A stretch of 64,000 nucleotides of DNA from Algibacter amylolyticus (GCF_014202225.1 NZ_JACHGE010000008.1:155855-219854); one strand, 5' to 3'; counted from the first letter of the stretch, positions 9,701 to 19,447 are shown. Translations and numbers: made by a program. Notes: generated by a model from the sequence alone, not told the origin.

Positions 9701-9946
9701 GGTGCTTTCGATCCCTATAGAAATTGGTACGATGCTTCTTTTGTAAGATTACAAAATATGGAGGTTGCATACACGTTTGGTTCAGATGAAGGTAGCCAAT
9801 ACAGAGTGTTCTTAAACGGTAATAATTTAGCGTTTTGGTCTGATCTTCCTGATGATAGGGAAGAGAATGTCGGGAATCAATCTGAATTTAGAGGGAATTA
9901 TCCAATATTTAAAAGGGTGAATTTAGGAGTAACAATTAATTTTTAA
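6791..9946 (+). CDS. SusC-like TonB-dependent outer-membrane transporter, pair 1
   Basis: A 1051-residue SusC/RagA-type TonB-dependent transporter that imports oligosaccharides through the outer membrane. A signal peptide ends around LTVLAQ (residue 38). It is followed by the carboxypeptidase-regulatory-like domain (about 45-120; VTGTITEAELGPVIGANI, then GVMTDFDGNFTINV), the TonB-contact segment IVIVGYGKQ, the plug domain (about 135-250; PLILVDGIERTMNDVNSNDI, then SILKDASATAVFGVKGGNG) and a 22-strand type barrel up to the terminal VNLGVTINF. Its SusD partner follows after 10 bases. This is the first gene of a long operon and lies behind a candidate AraR operator, which suggests induction by an arabinose-containing glycan. 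Confidence 0.93.
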   Translation: MKKQNPYTKQPDFSFKYVLKTRLFVLLLFISQLTVLAQTNPQEIITVTGTITEAELGPVIGANILQEGTTNGVMTDFDGNFTINVPKNAKLVASYVGFATQTINVNGRTDINIVMVAETAALEEIVIVGYGKQRKESVVASIVQVTGEEILQSGGVSTVGQALTGRMPGVVTVSSSGRPGDESPKIYIRGQSSWNGSGQPLILVDGIERTMNDVNSNDIETISILKDASATAVFGVKGGNGVILITTKRGKTGKAQLSVSASSTMKSPSKLPQKYDSYDAISTVNEAIERVVSINEGAWGDYTPVNIVDRYRNPTSETDRYVYPNVDWVDVTQKDFAMDHKVNLSVRGGTETVKYFGGLGYQHVGDIFDGASFDNGRDYAPSFDYDRFNFRSNIDFDISKNTRLSVNLSGHYGIQNGNEADNQLLYSSIYNLAPSLFYPIYPDGTYGRTVVENYELANPAVLLSAKGATKNHRVQVNTDFILTQKLDFITEGLSAKASLSYDNNFRGEAGVYEGGPSGGDNVIYKVYLTDGSQQIVTPQGTNQFDYVVQPWTRNSLQIQDWQTTRRLFYQFALNYDKTFDKHTVGLLTLMNREEYGDGDVYKAPRYREDWVARLVYNYDNRYFLDVNGAYNGSEKFGPGYKFDFFPSAAVGWTISNESFMENVSWVNKLKLRGSFGIVGDDQAGNRYSYLSQWGSGGTSYMNNADLWSNPSPYTTYRELVIGNPDLQWETSEKANIGFELGLFNNMFTVDLDLFQEKRYDIIIPTESRSVPSFFGFDPADVNLGKTRVRGMELALNFKKRLTDNWNVSANFAYANAKDEILFKEDPELKLDYQKAAGYPIGQNTTAIQGDMLESWNDVYGSSPVENNQGSARPGSYDIIDYNGDGIINGDDNVPYGYPTRPQNTYNLNLGADYKNFSFMVQFYGVSNSTKEFQDRTFAASTPLFFEDKADYWSVDNPNGVEILPGYGGTSGAFDPYRNWYDASFVRLQNMEVAYTFGSDEGSQYRVFLNGNNLAFWSDLPDDREENVGNQSEFRGNYPIFKRVNLGVTINF

Positions 9947-9956
9947 TTAAAAGATA

Positions 9957-11759
9957 ATGAGAAATTTATATAAATTAATAGGTCTATTTTGTCTTGTAGG
10001 AGTTATGAATTCCTGTGAGGACTATCTAGATAAACCTCAAGATTCTAATCTTACCATAAATGAGGTTTTTAAGAACTTTGATAGTTCGCAAGGTTTTGTA
10101 GAGGAAATGTATGCTATGATTGTCGATTATTCTTTGGCCTTTTATGCAAACTACCCATACTACGGAGAAGATTCTGTTGGTGTAGAAACTTGGATTTTCG
10201 ATTATTCTGCAGATGAAGGTAGATATTGGGATTGGCAAGGAAATACATTCAATTATTTTAGCGGAGGGACCAATACGTCTTCTGGAATTCCTTTTGATAG
10301 AAGTTCATTATGGCCAAGTAGTTGGGCAGGTATACGAAAAGCAAATATTGTTATTGCTAATGCAGAAGATTTAATGGTAGATGCAAACCAGCAAGAAATT
10401 GATGCCATTTTAGGGCAAGCCTATTTTTTTAGAGCCTTTTTTCATCATGAAATTATGAAGTTTTGGGGGCCTATGCCATACATCGATAGAGTATTAGAAG
10501 ATGATTGGAGAATAGAAAGACCATCAGAATGGGCAGAAACGGCTCTTAAAATAGATGAAGATTTTGATAAAGCCATTGCCTTATTACCAGAAGATTGGGA
10601 CGACGCTAGTTGGGGGCCAGGAGTTCAAACAGCAGGTACTAATTTGTTTAGAATTACTAAAGGAGCGGCTTTAGCTTTAAAAGGAAAAAACTTGTTATTT
10701 GCGGCTAGCCCGTTAATGCAAGGTAGTAGTGATACTTATGGCTATAATGAAGAACTTTGTAAACTTGCAGCCGATGCGTTTGCTGAGCTCATACAGATAC
10801 CGCGTTACAGATTACAAGAATGGGAAGATTATGAAGATGTTTTTTACGATCCTAGTGGACTTTACCCAGACTCAACCGAGTATGTATTTGGTCAAGCCGG
10901 ATCAGTAGGTTGGTTTGGTGGCTATTTAGCCGACTCTTGGCAACTTGGAGCGCTCAATGGTGCAAACGGTATAAATTCTCCAACACACAATTATATTCAT
11001 AACTATTTTGGAATGAAAGATGGTTTGTCTTGCGACGCTAGTCCTATTTACGACCCTAATGATCCTTGGGTTAACAGAGATCCACGTTTTTATAAATGGG
11101 TTGTTGTAGATGGCGACCAGCTAATCGATAATTTAGGTGCAGCTACTGGTGAAGATGAGGTAAATAGATATGCCGAGTTTTACGATGGCGGGGCGCACAG
11201 GCACCCAGGTAAGAGTAACGGAACTAGAACAGGTTATGTAGGTAAAAAATGGTATCCACAAGGGTATAATAAATATGATAATCAAAGTGTGTTTTCATGG
11301 AGACTTCATGTTAGATTAACAGATGTATATTTAATGTATGCAGAAGCAGCTGTTATGGGATATGGTATTGACGGAAAGCCAGCAGGATTTAATCTTTCTG
11401 CTCTAGATGCGATAAATGCCATTAGAGAACGTGCAGTACCAGATGGAAGCTTAAATGTAAGTGCAGTTAATTTAACAAGCCCTAATGTGTTTATGGATGA
11501 AATTCGTAGAGAACGCGCCGTGGAGTTGTCTTGGGAAAATCATAGATGGATGGATATTCGAAGATGGAAAGTAGGAACAGATATGAAATATAGATTAAAA
11601 ACAGGAATCCGATTCGATAGAAATTCAAGTGGTAAACCTATTAATTTAGTAGAAGAAGTAATAAGAACTAAGGTTTTTGATGAGAAACATTATTGGCTAC
11701 CCCTTCCTCAAAACGATACAGAACTGTATCCAGGATACCCACAAAATCCAGGATGGTAA
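9957..11759 (+). CDS. SusD/RagB-like surface lipoprotein, pair 1
   Basis: A 600-residue SusD-family glycan-binding lipoprotein that forms the lid of the SusC transporter. The signal peptide has a lipobox ending at Cys20 (GVMNSC), so the mature protein is lipid-anchored and exposed outside. The N-terminal TPR-like helical part includes WAGIRKANIVIANAE and AIL-GQAYFFRAFFH. The C-terminal signature RRERAVELSWENHRWMDIRRWK and the closing LPLPQNDTELYPGYPQNPGW are typical of the family. Coupled to the SusC gene 10 bases upstream. The bound glycan cannot be predicted from sequence. Confidence 0.92.
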   Translation: MRNLYKLIGLFCLVGVMNSCEDYLDKPQDSNLTINEVFKNFDSSQGFVEEMYAMIVDYSLAFYANYPYYGEDSVGVETWIFDYSADEGRYWDWQGNTFNYFSGGTNTSSGIPFDRSSLWPSSWAGIRKANIVIANAEDLMVDANQQEIDAILGQAYFFRAFFHHEIMKFWGPMPYIDRVLEDDWRIERPSEWAETALKIDEDFDKAIALLPEDWDDASWGPGVQTAGTNLFRITKGAALALKGKNLLFAASPLMQGSSDTYGYNEELCKLAADAFAELIQIPRYRLQEWEDYEDVFYDPSGLYPDSTEYVFGQAGSVGWFGGYLADSWQLGALNGANGINSPTHNYIHNYFGMKDGLSCDASPIYDPNDPWVNRDPRFYKWVVVDGDQLIDNLGAATGEDEVNRYAEFYDGGAHRHPGKSNGTRTGYVGKKWYPQGYNKYDNQSVFSWRLHVRLTDVYLMYAEAAVMGYGIDGKPAGFNLSALDAINAIRERAVPDGSLNVSAVNLTSPNVFMDEIRRERAVELSWENHRWMDIRRWKVGTDMKYRLKTGIRFDRNSSGKPINLVEEVIRTKVFDEKHYWLPLPQNDTELYPGYPQNPGW

Positions 11760-11801
11760 TACTTAAACTTGTTTTTTTTATTAGATAATAACAACCAATT
11801 T

Positions 11802-14648
11802 ATGAAACACCTTATAAAATATAAAAAACCGCTATTATGTTTAGGAAGCTATATGCTACTATCCTTCTCATTATATGGACAAAACCCTCAAGGAACAGAT
11901 TCTATTGCTAATAACAGTATTGATTTGGCTTCTAAAGTTAATAAAGAGATTGACTTGGGTTTTCAAACCGAAAAAAATAGTCAAGTCGTAGGTGCTGTCT
12001 CTTCAATAGTACCCGATCAATTTTTAAAGTATGATAATACTCAATGGGTAAGAGATGCATTAAATGGCAGAATTACAGGACTTAAATACAGCGATAATAT
12101 TCGTGGATTAGGCGGTGCTATGATTGTTGTGGATGGTATTCCAGGACGATCTATCGATTTGTTAAACATGGAGGAAATTCAAGAAATTACAGTCTTGAAA
12201 GATGCTAACGCAACCACTTTATACGGATCTATGGGTAAAAACGGTGTTATTGTTGTAAAAACAAAACGTGGCTCTGCTAAAACTGAGTTTAATGTAAGTG
12301 CTAGTACAGGTTTTAAAACAGCAATCTCAATGCCTAATTATCTTGGTTCGGCAGAGTATATGCAATTTTACAATGAAGCACGTGCAAACGATGGTTTGAG
12401 TCAAACGTTTTCAGACAATCAAATAGCAAATCACGCTAGTGGTGTTAATCCCTTTAGATACCCAGATGTAGATTTGTATTCTAGTGATTATTTTGGTTCA
12501 CTAGCAACCTATTCCAATGTAATTGGTGATTTTTCAGGAGCTAAAGACGACACCAAATATTATATAAACTTTGGTTTTAAATCTGATGAAACCTTACAAA
12601 GCTTTGGAGATAATGATAAAGGAACAAAACGTTTTAATATAAGAGGTAATATTGATTTTAGAATTAATAATTGGATTAAAAGTAGTTTGGATGCTATTGC
12701 TATTATTGAAGTTAATAAAAGCTCTTTAACAAATTTATACGATGCAGGACGTACATTCAGACCGGATCTTTACGCGCCTTTACTGCCTATTAACTTAATA
12801 GATACAGCCAATAATCCTAACTTAATAGGAGTTTTGGAGGCCGCTAATAAATTTAATGGATTTATATTAGGTGGTAACCAATCTTTTAATAGCAATGTTC
12901 CAATAGCTTCGGTTTTAGCAGGAGGAAGACAAACTAGTATGTCGCGTATAAGCCAAGTTAATAATTCAATCGATTTTGATTTAAGTTCTATTACCGAAGG
13001 TCTATCGGCAAAAACATATTTAAGTTTTGATTTTTATAACCGTTATAACTTAACTGTAAATAATAATTTTGCAATATATCAACCTACTTGGAGTAATGAA
13101 AATTTAATTACCAATTTAGAAAATGTGGGCGATACAGACCTTAAACAGTTAGAGCAAAATGTAGAAACTAATATTTTTACAATTAGATATGGCTTTTTTG
13201 GTATGTTAAACTACGAAAAGAAATTAAACGAAAATCATGCGTTTAAAGCCTCTTTATTAGGATTTACTAACAGCACTCACACTAAATCGGTAACGCAATC
13301 TGATAAAAACACGCATACTGCTTTAAGTTTAAACTACACACTTAACAATAGGTTTTTGTTCGATTTAAATACGTCTTATGTACATTCGGTTAAATTAGCT
13401 GAAGGAAATAGAGGTAAGTTGGCACCTACCTTAGGTTTTGGCTATATCTTGTCTGAAGAACCTTCTTTAAAAAACATATCGTGGTTAAACTATCTTAAAT
13501 TACGTTCTTCTGTTGGCGTTATTTATTCCGATTTGGGTGTTCCAGGATATTTCCTTTACGATGAGTTCTACCAACAGAATGCAGGCAATTATAAATGGGG
13601 AGATCAGTATGGTACAGGATTTCAAAACGGATACACTAAAATTGAAAGAGGTCAGAATTATGATTTAGGAATGGAACGAAGAACCGACTTTAATGTTGGG
13701 TTTGAAGGACTCTTTTTTAATAAATTATGGGTGGAAGCCAATGTGTTCCGCTCTGTATTAGATGAGCAAGCAACTTTGGCATCAACAGTATTTCCAGAAT
13801 ATTATAATACGTTCCGACCATATTCAAATTTTAATGCAGATAAGCGTTCTGGTTTTGAGTTGGGTATAAATTATTCAGATAAATTTGGTGATTTAGGTAT
13901 GGATATTGGAGCTCGTGTATTATATACGGCGTCAGAAAGAACTAAAGTAGATGAAGTTTATGATGATGAATATCAATATAGAAAAGGTACATCTATTGAT
14001 GCGTATTGGGGATTAAAATCGCTTGGCTTTTTTGGTGTAGATGATTTCGATACAGACGGATCTTTAAAGGATGGTATTCCTGTTCCAGAATTTGGAGCAG
14101 TACAACCTGGAGATTTAAAGTATAAAGATATAAATAATGATGGTGTAGTTAATGCACAAGACGAAGTTGTTATAGGAAGATGGGATGCACCATGGACTTT
14201 TGGGTCGGACATTAAATTGAGCTATAAATCCTTTACATTATTTACCTTATTAACGGCTCAAGTGGGGAGTGATGGTATAAAATCAGATAGTTATTACCAA
14301 CCACAAGGCGGCGATAAATATTCTGAAGTGGTTAGAGATAGATGGACAGAAGCTACGGCAAGTACAGCTACTTTTCCACGATTATCATCTTTAGAGAATA
14401 CCAATAATCATGGTAGAACATCGGATTTCTGGTTGTACGATGCCAGTAATTTCAAAATTGAACGTATACAGTTAACGTTCGATTTTCCAAAACAATTGGT
14501 ATCCGATCTAAATATGCAAGATTTTAGTATATATGCTAGTGGGGCAAACCTATTAATGTTTTCTAAAACCAAAGACATACAGCAATTAAGTTTAAGTTCC
14601 TCACCATCGTACCGTTATTATTCATTGGGGCTTAGAGCAAAGTTTTAA
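11802..14648 (+). CDS. SusC-like TonB-dependent transporter without the N-terminal regulatory domain, pair 2
   Basis: I place the start at the ATG at 11802, because the residues from there (MKHLIKYKKPLLCLGSYMLL, then SFSLYGQ) form a proper signal peptide; the open frame extends 11 codons further upstream without one. The resulting 948-residue protein has a plug domain (about 75-190; GGAMIVVDGIPGRSIDLLNM, then ITVLKDANATTLYGSMGKNG) and a full barrel that ends YYSLGLRAKF. Unlike pair 1 it lacks the carboxypeptidase-regulatory-like domain; only about 50 unassigned residues lie between signal peptide and plug. It pairs with the SusD-like gene 21 bases downstream. Confidence 0.9.
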   Translation: MKHLIKYKKPLLCLGSYMLLSFSLYGQNPQGTDSIANNSIDLASKVNKEIDLGFQTEKNSQVVGAVSSIVPDQFLKYDNTQWVRDALNGRITGLKYSDNIRGLGGAMIVVDGIPGRSIDLLNMEEIQEITVLKDANATTLYGSMGKNGVIVVKTKRGSAKTEFNVSASTGFKTAISMPNYLGSAEYMQFYNEARANDGLSQTFSDNQIANHASGVNPFRYPDVDLYSSDYFGSLATYSNVIGDFSGAKDDTKYYINFGFKSDETLQSFGDNDKGTKRFNIRGNIDFRINNWIKSSLDAIAIIEVNKSSLTNLYDAGRTFRPDLYAPLLPINLIDTANNPNLIGVLEAANKFNGFILGGNQSFNSNVPIASVLAGGRQTSMSRISQVNNSIDFDLSSITEGLSAKTYLSFDFYNRYNLTVNNNFAIYQPTWSNENLITNLENVGDTDLKQLEQNVETNIFTIRYGFFGMLNYEKKLNENHAFKASLLGFTNSTHTKSVTQSDKNTHTALSLNYTLNNRFLFDLNTSYVHSVKLAEGNRGKLAPTLGFGYILSEEPSLKNISWLNYLKLRSSVGVIYSDLGVPGYFLYDEFYQQNAGNYKWGDQYGTGFQNGYTKIERGQNYDLGMERRTDFNVGFEGLFFNKLWVEANVFRSVLDEQATLASTVFPEYYNTFRPYSNFNADKRSGFELGINYSDKFGDLGMDIGARVLYTASERTKVDEVYDDEYQYRKGTSIDAYWGLKSLGFFGVDDFDTDGSLKDGIPVPEFGAVQPGDLKYKDINNDGVVNAQDEVVIGRWDAPWTFGSDIKLSYKSFTLFTLLTAQVGSDGIKSDSYYQPQGGDKYSEVVRDRWTEATASTATFPRLSSLENTNNHGRTSDFWLYDASNFKIERIQLTFDFPKQLVSDLNMQDFSIYASGANLLMFSKTKDIQQLSLSSSPSYRYYSLGLRAKF

Positions 14649-14669
14649 CAATATAAATTAAATCTAGAC

Positions 14670-16391
14670 ATGAAGATTATTATAAAACATACATTCGTTA
14701 CATTGATGCTGTTATCTTTTGTGGCATGTAGTACTTTTGAACCCCTAGATGAAAATCTTGCTGGTGATGAAAGATTGAATTTTGACCCAGCATTTGCTGA
14801 AGGTTTATTGTTAAATGCCTACGAGGGTATGTCCAATCAACTATTATTTAATGATTCTGCTACCGATGATGCAGTAACCAATTACTTAAGCGGTTTCCGT
14901 AGAATGGCTACAGGCGAATGGAATGCCAATTACGCTGTGTCTAGTAGGTGGGGACAATATCAATACGTGCTTTATATTAACAAATTTCTTACTGTAATTG
15001 ATCAAGTGGAATGGAAGTTTGATGATGAAACAAATGATCTTATAAAACAACGTATGTATGGAGAAGCTCTAGCAATGCGTGCATTAAGACATTTTTGGAT
15101 ACTTCAAGAACATGCAGGAGTTGGCACTTCAGGTAAACTTTTAGGTGTACCCTATATTACCGAGTTTTTAGATAAAGATGCAGATTTTAATATTCCAAGA
15201 CCTGAGTTTGCTGAAACTTTCGAGAAGATAAATAACGATTTTAATGAAGCATTAGAATATATTCCTATGGATTGGGATGGAGATATCTCGAAACAACCAG
15301 CACGTTATAGCACATCAGATGTTAATAGATACGAATTTATATTTGGAGAAACTCAAGATGGTCGTATAAATGGCCGCATTATAAAGGCTTTTCAAGCTAA
15401 GTTAAATCTTTTAGCCGCAAGTCCAGCTTTTTTAGATGGCTCGGGAGATTATTATCAAAAAACTAGCACTATACTAGCAGAACTTCTTAACGACAATGGT
15501 GGTATTAGCGGATTAAACCCAACAGGGCACTACGATTTTTATGATTTTAATATTGGTACAAAAGTTTTTCCAGAAGTACTTTGGAGAGAGAATGTAGCTA
15601 ATACATTTACTTGGGTAGAGCAACAACATTTTCCACCGTCATTGAATGGTGAAGGTCGCCTTAACCCAACTCAAAATCTAGTGGATGCATTTCCAATGAT
15701 AAATGGAGAACCTTTCTCAAAAAATCATCCAGATTATAATCCCGCAAATCCATTTCAAAATAGAGATCCTAGGTTAAGAAGATATATTTTATACAACGGA
15801 AATGATTTAGATAGTAGAATTGTTAGAACTGGTGTTGGCGGTGGTGCCGATGAAATAGATAAAGTACAGTTCCGTTCTACTAGATCGGGTTATTACCTTA
15901 AAAAATTATTAGATCCTAGTGTAACCATTAGTGCTAACGGAAATATTTCTGCATCAGAAAAAATGAACGTATATTTAAGGTACACCGATTTGTATTTAAT
16001 GTTTGCCGAGGCGGCTAATGAATTGGGTGGACCAGATAATATGGTTAACGGTTTATCTGCAAGAGCAGTAATAGGAGCTATAAGACAAAGAGCAGGACTT
16101 CATGCTGCAGATACCTATTTAGCAGGAATAACATCTAAAGAAGCTATGCGTACACTTATTAGAAATGAGCGTAGATTAGAGCTATGTTTTGAAGGGCATC
16201 GTCTATTCGATTTACGCCGATGGAATATGTTAGATGATTTAACCGATATTATAGGATCTAAATATAATGGCTCGCAATACGAAGAGTTTGTGGTGGAACC
16301 TAGGTTATATCCAGACAATGCTAATTATGCGCCAATACCACAAAGTGAATTGGTAAAGTTTGATGCTATTGAGCAAAATATAGGATGGTAA
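14670..16391 (+). CDS. SusD/RagB-like surface lipoprotein, pair 2
   Basis: A 573-residue SusD-type lipoprotein with lipobox SFVAC (Cys20). Helical family segments include MYGEALAMRALRHFWILQEH and the strongly conserved C-terminal part IRNERRLELCFEGHRLFDLR, then RWNMLDDL, ending with YAPIPQSELVKFDAIEQNIG. It is only distantly similar to the pair 1 SusD, so this is a second specificity rather than a fresh duplication. It follows its SusC partner directly and is presumably co-transcribed from the promoter upstream of 6791. Confidence 0.92.
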   Translation: MKIIIKHTFVTLMLLSFVACSTFEPLDENLAGDERLNFDPAFAEGLLLNAYEGMSNQLLFNDSATDDAVTNYLSGFRRMATGEWNANYAVSSRWGQYQYVLYINKFLTVIDQVEWKFDDETNDLIKQRMYGEALAMRALRHFWILQEHAGVGTSGKLLGVPYITEFLDKDADFNIPRPEFAETFEKINNDFNEALEYIPMDWDGDISKQPARYSTSDVNRYEFIFGETQDGRINGRIIKAFQAKLNLLAASPAFLDGSGDYYQKTSTILAELLNDNGGISGLNPTGHYDFYDFNIGTKVFPEVLWRENVANTFTWVEQQHFPPSLNGEGRLNPTQNLVDAFPMINGEPFSKNHPDYNPANPFQNRDPRLRRYILYNGNDLDSRIVRTGVGGGADEIDKVQFRSTRSGYYLKKLLDPSVTISANGNISASEKMNVYLRYTDLYLMFAEAANELGGPDNMVNGLSARAVIGAIRQRAGLHAADTYLAGITSKEAMRTLIRNERRLELCFEGHRLFDLRRWNMLDDLTDIIGSKYNGSQYEEFVVEPRLYPDNANYAPIPQSELVKFDAIEQNIGW

Positions 16392-16486
16392 CGTATTAAT
16401 CTTACCAACAAAAAGAAATAAAAAAAAATGATGGTGATTGTAAAATCCCACTTAAGATAAATGATTAATTGTAAATTTTTCGCCCG

Positions 16487-17512
16487 ATGAATACAAGAAA
16501 TATAGTATTATTAATAAGTGCGCTAATCGCAATATCGTGTAGCAATTCTGAACCAGAATTTGATGATTTTGATGTTATAGCAACTTATTTTCCATATCAA
16601 ACACCTGCACGAACCCTTATTTTAGGGAAGTACGATCAAGGTTTTAATGACACTGATAATGATTATAACTTTGAAATTACGGCGCTTATGACGGGGATAC
16701 GTAGTAATGATACACAACGAAGTATCTATTTTGAAGTAGATAATAGTTTATTGGATAATGTAGATAATGTAAAAGCACTTCCGCCTGCATACTATACCAT
16801 GGAAAGAATTAGTCCGGTTGTTATACCATCGGGAGATACCAAAGCACGTATAAAGGTGCAATTACGTGATGAGTTTTTTGAAGACCCACTTTCCTTTGGA
16901 GCCGTAAATACAACTAACTATGTTATTCCTTTAACAATAACAAGGGCAGATAATATTGATAGTATTTTATCAGGCTCTAGCGTTTTACCAAACCCTGATA
17001 GAGTTAATCCTGCAGATTGGGATGTATTACCAAAAGATTATACACTTTTTGGAATTAAATTTATGAATAAATTTCATGGGAACTATCTTAGAAGGGGTGT
17101 CGATATGATAACTGCACCAACAAGTTCTATTGGCAGAAGATACCATGGAGCAAACGTAGTTGATGATGAAGTAATGCTTGTAGAAACTACAGGGTTAAAT
17201 AAAGTTAAATTAGAAAACTTAATAGGTCGAGGTGAGGAGTCAAGCCCTGGTAATATTGAAATGGAGTTAACATTTAATGATGATGGTTCTTGTACAATAT
17301 CGAGTTATGACGGTGATCCTAATGGTATAACTGGCTCAGGGAAATATGTAGAAGACGGCGATGCTTGGGGAGGAAAGTCGAGAGATGTTATATATTTAGA
17401 TTATACATATACCGATCCAGATTTTAGTGAAACCCATGCTGTAAAGGATACCCTAGTAATTCGAGATAGAGCAGCGGTTTTTGAAGAGTTTGTAGTAGAG
17501 CTTAAAGAGTAG
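16487..17512 (+). CDS. Surface lipoprotein of the DUF1735/BT_3987 type, probable surface glycan-binding protein
   Basis: A 341-residue lipoprotein with lipobox AISC (Cys18). The N-terminal half (about 25-180) resembles the DUF1735 (BT_3987 N-terminal) beta-sandwich: YFPYQTPARTLILGKYDQG, then FEITALMTGIR and DNVKALPPAYYTM. The C-terminal half begins at FGIKFMNKFHGNYLRRGVD, the kind of segment seen in DUF4361-type domains of similar proteins. Such proteins usually sit after SusD in polysaccharide utilisation loci and bind glycan at the cell surface. The domain naming is from memory of the family, so moderate certainty. Confidence 0.7.
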   Translation: MNTRNIVLLISALIAISCSNSEPEFDDFDVIATYFPYQTPARTLILGKYDQGFNDTDNDYNFEITALMTGIRSNDTQRSIYFEVDNSLLDNVDNVKALPPAYYTMERISPVVIPSGDTKARIKVQLRDEFFEDPLSFGAVNTTNYVIPLTITRADNIDSILSGSSVLPNPDRVNPADWDVLPKDYTLFGIKFMNKFHGNYLRRGVDMITAPTSSIGRRYHGANVVDDEVMLVETTGLNKVKLENLIGRGEESSPGNIEMELTFNDDGSCTISSYDGDPNGITGSGKYVEDGDAWGGKSRDVIYLDYTYTDPDFSETHAVKDTLVIRDRAAVFEEFVVELKE

Positions 17513-17629
17513 AATCAAGAAATAAAATAAACTATAATAAACTTAAATTTTATTCATTAACACTTAATTATTCAAGCAATTAAGTTGAATGTCTCAAAAA
17601 TTTTTCGATTATTAAAAATATTAAAACAG

Positions 17630-18511
17630 ATGAAACAAATAATTAATTTTTCAAGCTCTAAATTCTTAGCTTTATTATGTGCATTTGGATTTGTTGTGCT
17701 TTTTAGCGCTTGTGATAGCGATGATGATGCGTCTTCAAATATTGAGAGAGTTTCCATGAAAACATTGCCGCAATTAGATTATATATTAGGAGATATGCTA
17801 AATTTATCCGATTTAGTTATTACTCTAAATAAAGGTGGCGAAGATATAGATATTCCTTTTAGTGCTTTTGCTCAAGAAGGTATCACCACCGAACCAGAAA
17901 ATGGTACAGTATTAGATTTTTCGAATGAAGCCATAACTATAAAAATTGGTGAAACAGGAAAAGGATTGGTACAGGCCATAACCATTACAAACGAGGTTAC
18001 TGCCATGGAAATTAAAACAGAACCTAAAACAGATTATTTCTATAACCAAAGTTTAGACTTAACGGATATGGTAATTACATTTACCTATGAGAACGGAGAT
18101 ATTGCAGATTTACTATATTTAGATGTTAGAAAGGATTTAGAAACGGTACCTGCTAACGGAACAGCGATTGATTCGAATACCGATGTAAGTATAACACACC
18201 TTGCAACAGGACTAAATATAGTTCAAGAATTAAATCTAACTACATTTTTTCCTAAAAGTGCTGTACTTGTAAGCGGACCAACAAAAACAGAGTATTCAGT
18301 AAACGAAATATTAGATCTTTCTGGAACTGTTATTCGATATACTCAGATTAATAATAGTGAAGCTGAAATTGGAGCTGAAGATTTTGAAGCATTAGGTATT
18401 ACTGCTAACCCTTTAAATGGTAAGCCAATAAGTGCTGTAGTTACCGAGGTAAAAGTTAAACACAGATTACCAGGTACCGAGGTAAGCTTTCCTATCGTGG
18501 TTAACCCATAG
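17630..18511 (+). CDS. Lipoprotein with three bacterial Ig-like repeats
   Basis: The start at 17630 is preferred because it gives a clean signal peptide with lipobox LFSAC (Cys28); the open frame begins 15 codons earlier. The 293-residue protein then has three tandem repeats of about 85 residues. Each starts with a segment like TKTEYSVNEILDLSGTVIRY (others: KTDYFYNQSLDLTDMVITFT and QLDYILGDMLNLSDLVITLN) and ends with a P-x-N-G-T/K motif. This is the pattern of group-3 bacterial Ig-like domains. No enzymatic motif is present. Position after two SusC/SusD pairs and a DUF1735 lipoprotein suggests an accessory surface protein, perhaps spacing or glycan-binding. Confidence 0.7.
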   Translation: MKQIINFSSSKFLALLCAFGFVVLFSACDSDDDASSNIERVSMKTLPQLDYILGDMLNLSDLVITLNKGGEDIDIPFSAFAQEGITTEPENGTVLDFSNEAITIKIGETGKGLVQAITITNEVTAMEIKTEPKTDYFYNQSLDLTDMVITFTYENGDIADLLYLDVRKDLETVPANGTAIDSNTDVSITHLATGLNIVQELNLTTFFPKSAVLVSGPTKTEYSVNEILDLSGTVIRYTQINNSEAEIGAEDFEALGITANPLNGKPISAVVTEVKVKHRLPGTEVSFPIVVNP

Positions 18512-18601
18512 AATTGAAATAAGTATGGAGGTGTAATGAATCAATAACAGGTTAAACTTTTCGAGAATCTCTTTTTTGTAAATATGCCCAATTTTCTTTT
18601 T

Positions 18602-19447
18602 ATGGAAAAGTTAAACTTTTTTAGAAATTTTTTATGTGCAATTTGCCTAATGTCGGCATCATGTCTATACGCACACGGGAGTTTATCTAAACGTATAAAA
18701 GAGAAAACGATAGAAATTGGGAAGCATCCAAAAAATGCTATATTATATTTTGAACGCGGATTCTTGTATCAACAACATGAAGAGTTTAATAAAGCTATTA
18801 AAGACTATTTAAAATCAGAAAAATTAGGTAACTCAAGCAACCTGCTGAACTATAGAAAAGCTCAAAGCTACTTTAAAAAGAATAAATTTAAGCAAGCATT
18901 AGAGGCTTCAAAAGTTTATTTAAAAAAGGATAGTGTAGATGTTAAGATTAACAAGTTGCATGCTCAAATATTAATTCAATTAAAAGACTATCAAGAAGCC
19001 TTAAAATATTATGGTTATTTTATTAATAATACCATAGATATTAATCCAGACGACGTTATCGAATATAGCCAAATTTATCTGGCATTAAACTCAAATGATT
19101 ATCCAAAGGCGCTCGAAGTTATTCAATCTGGCTTAAACAAGTTGGGTAAAAACACATTTGCACTCCAATTACAAAAATTAGAATATTTAGAAGCTTCACT
19201 TAAAATAGAAGAGGCTATAGAGCAATACAACTATTTTATATTAAGTACAGATAGAAGAGAGTTTTGGTATTATAACAAGGCAAAGTATCTATTTGACAAC
19301 AAGCGTGTTGAAGGTTCTAAAATAGCCCTTCAACAGGCAAAAACAGCTATAGTTTTATTAAATGAAAAGTTTAGAAATACATTAGCAATAAAAAAACTAC
19401 AAAATGAAATCAATACTCTTGAAAATAAATTATCAAATGAAAATTAA
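18602..19447 (+). CDS. TPR-repeat exported protein of unknown function
   Basis: The ATG at 18602 gives a signal peptide (MEKLNFFRNFLCAICLMSAS, then CLYAHG); whether it is cut by signal peptidase I or lipidated at the Cys is unclear. The remaining roughly 255 residues are helical repeats that read as tetratricopeptide repeats: NAILYFERGFLYQQHEEFNK, LLNYRKAQSYFKKNKFKQAL and KINKLHAQILIQLKDYQEAL. It overlaps the next gene's start by 11 bases, which argues for a joint operon and perhaps joint function with the secreted metallophosphoesterase. No catalytic residues were seen. Confidence 0.7.
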   Translation: MEKLNFFRNFLCAICLMSASCLYAHGSLSKRIKEKTIEIGKHPKNAILYFERGFLYQQHEEFNKAIKDYLKSEKLGNSSNLLNYRKAQSYFKKNKFKQALEASKVYLKKDSVDVKINKLHAQILIQLKDYQEALKYYGYFINNTIDINPDDVIEYSQIYLALNSNDYPKALEVIQSGLNKLGKNTFALQLQKLEYLEASLKIEEAIEQYNYFILSTDRREFWYYNKAKYLFDNKRVEGSKIALQQAKTAIVLLNEKFRNTLAIKKLQNEINTLENKLSNEN

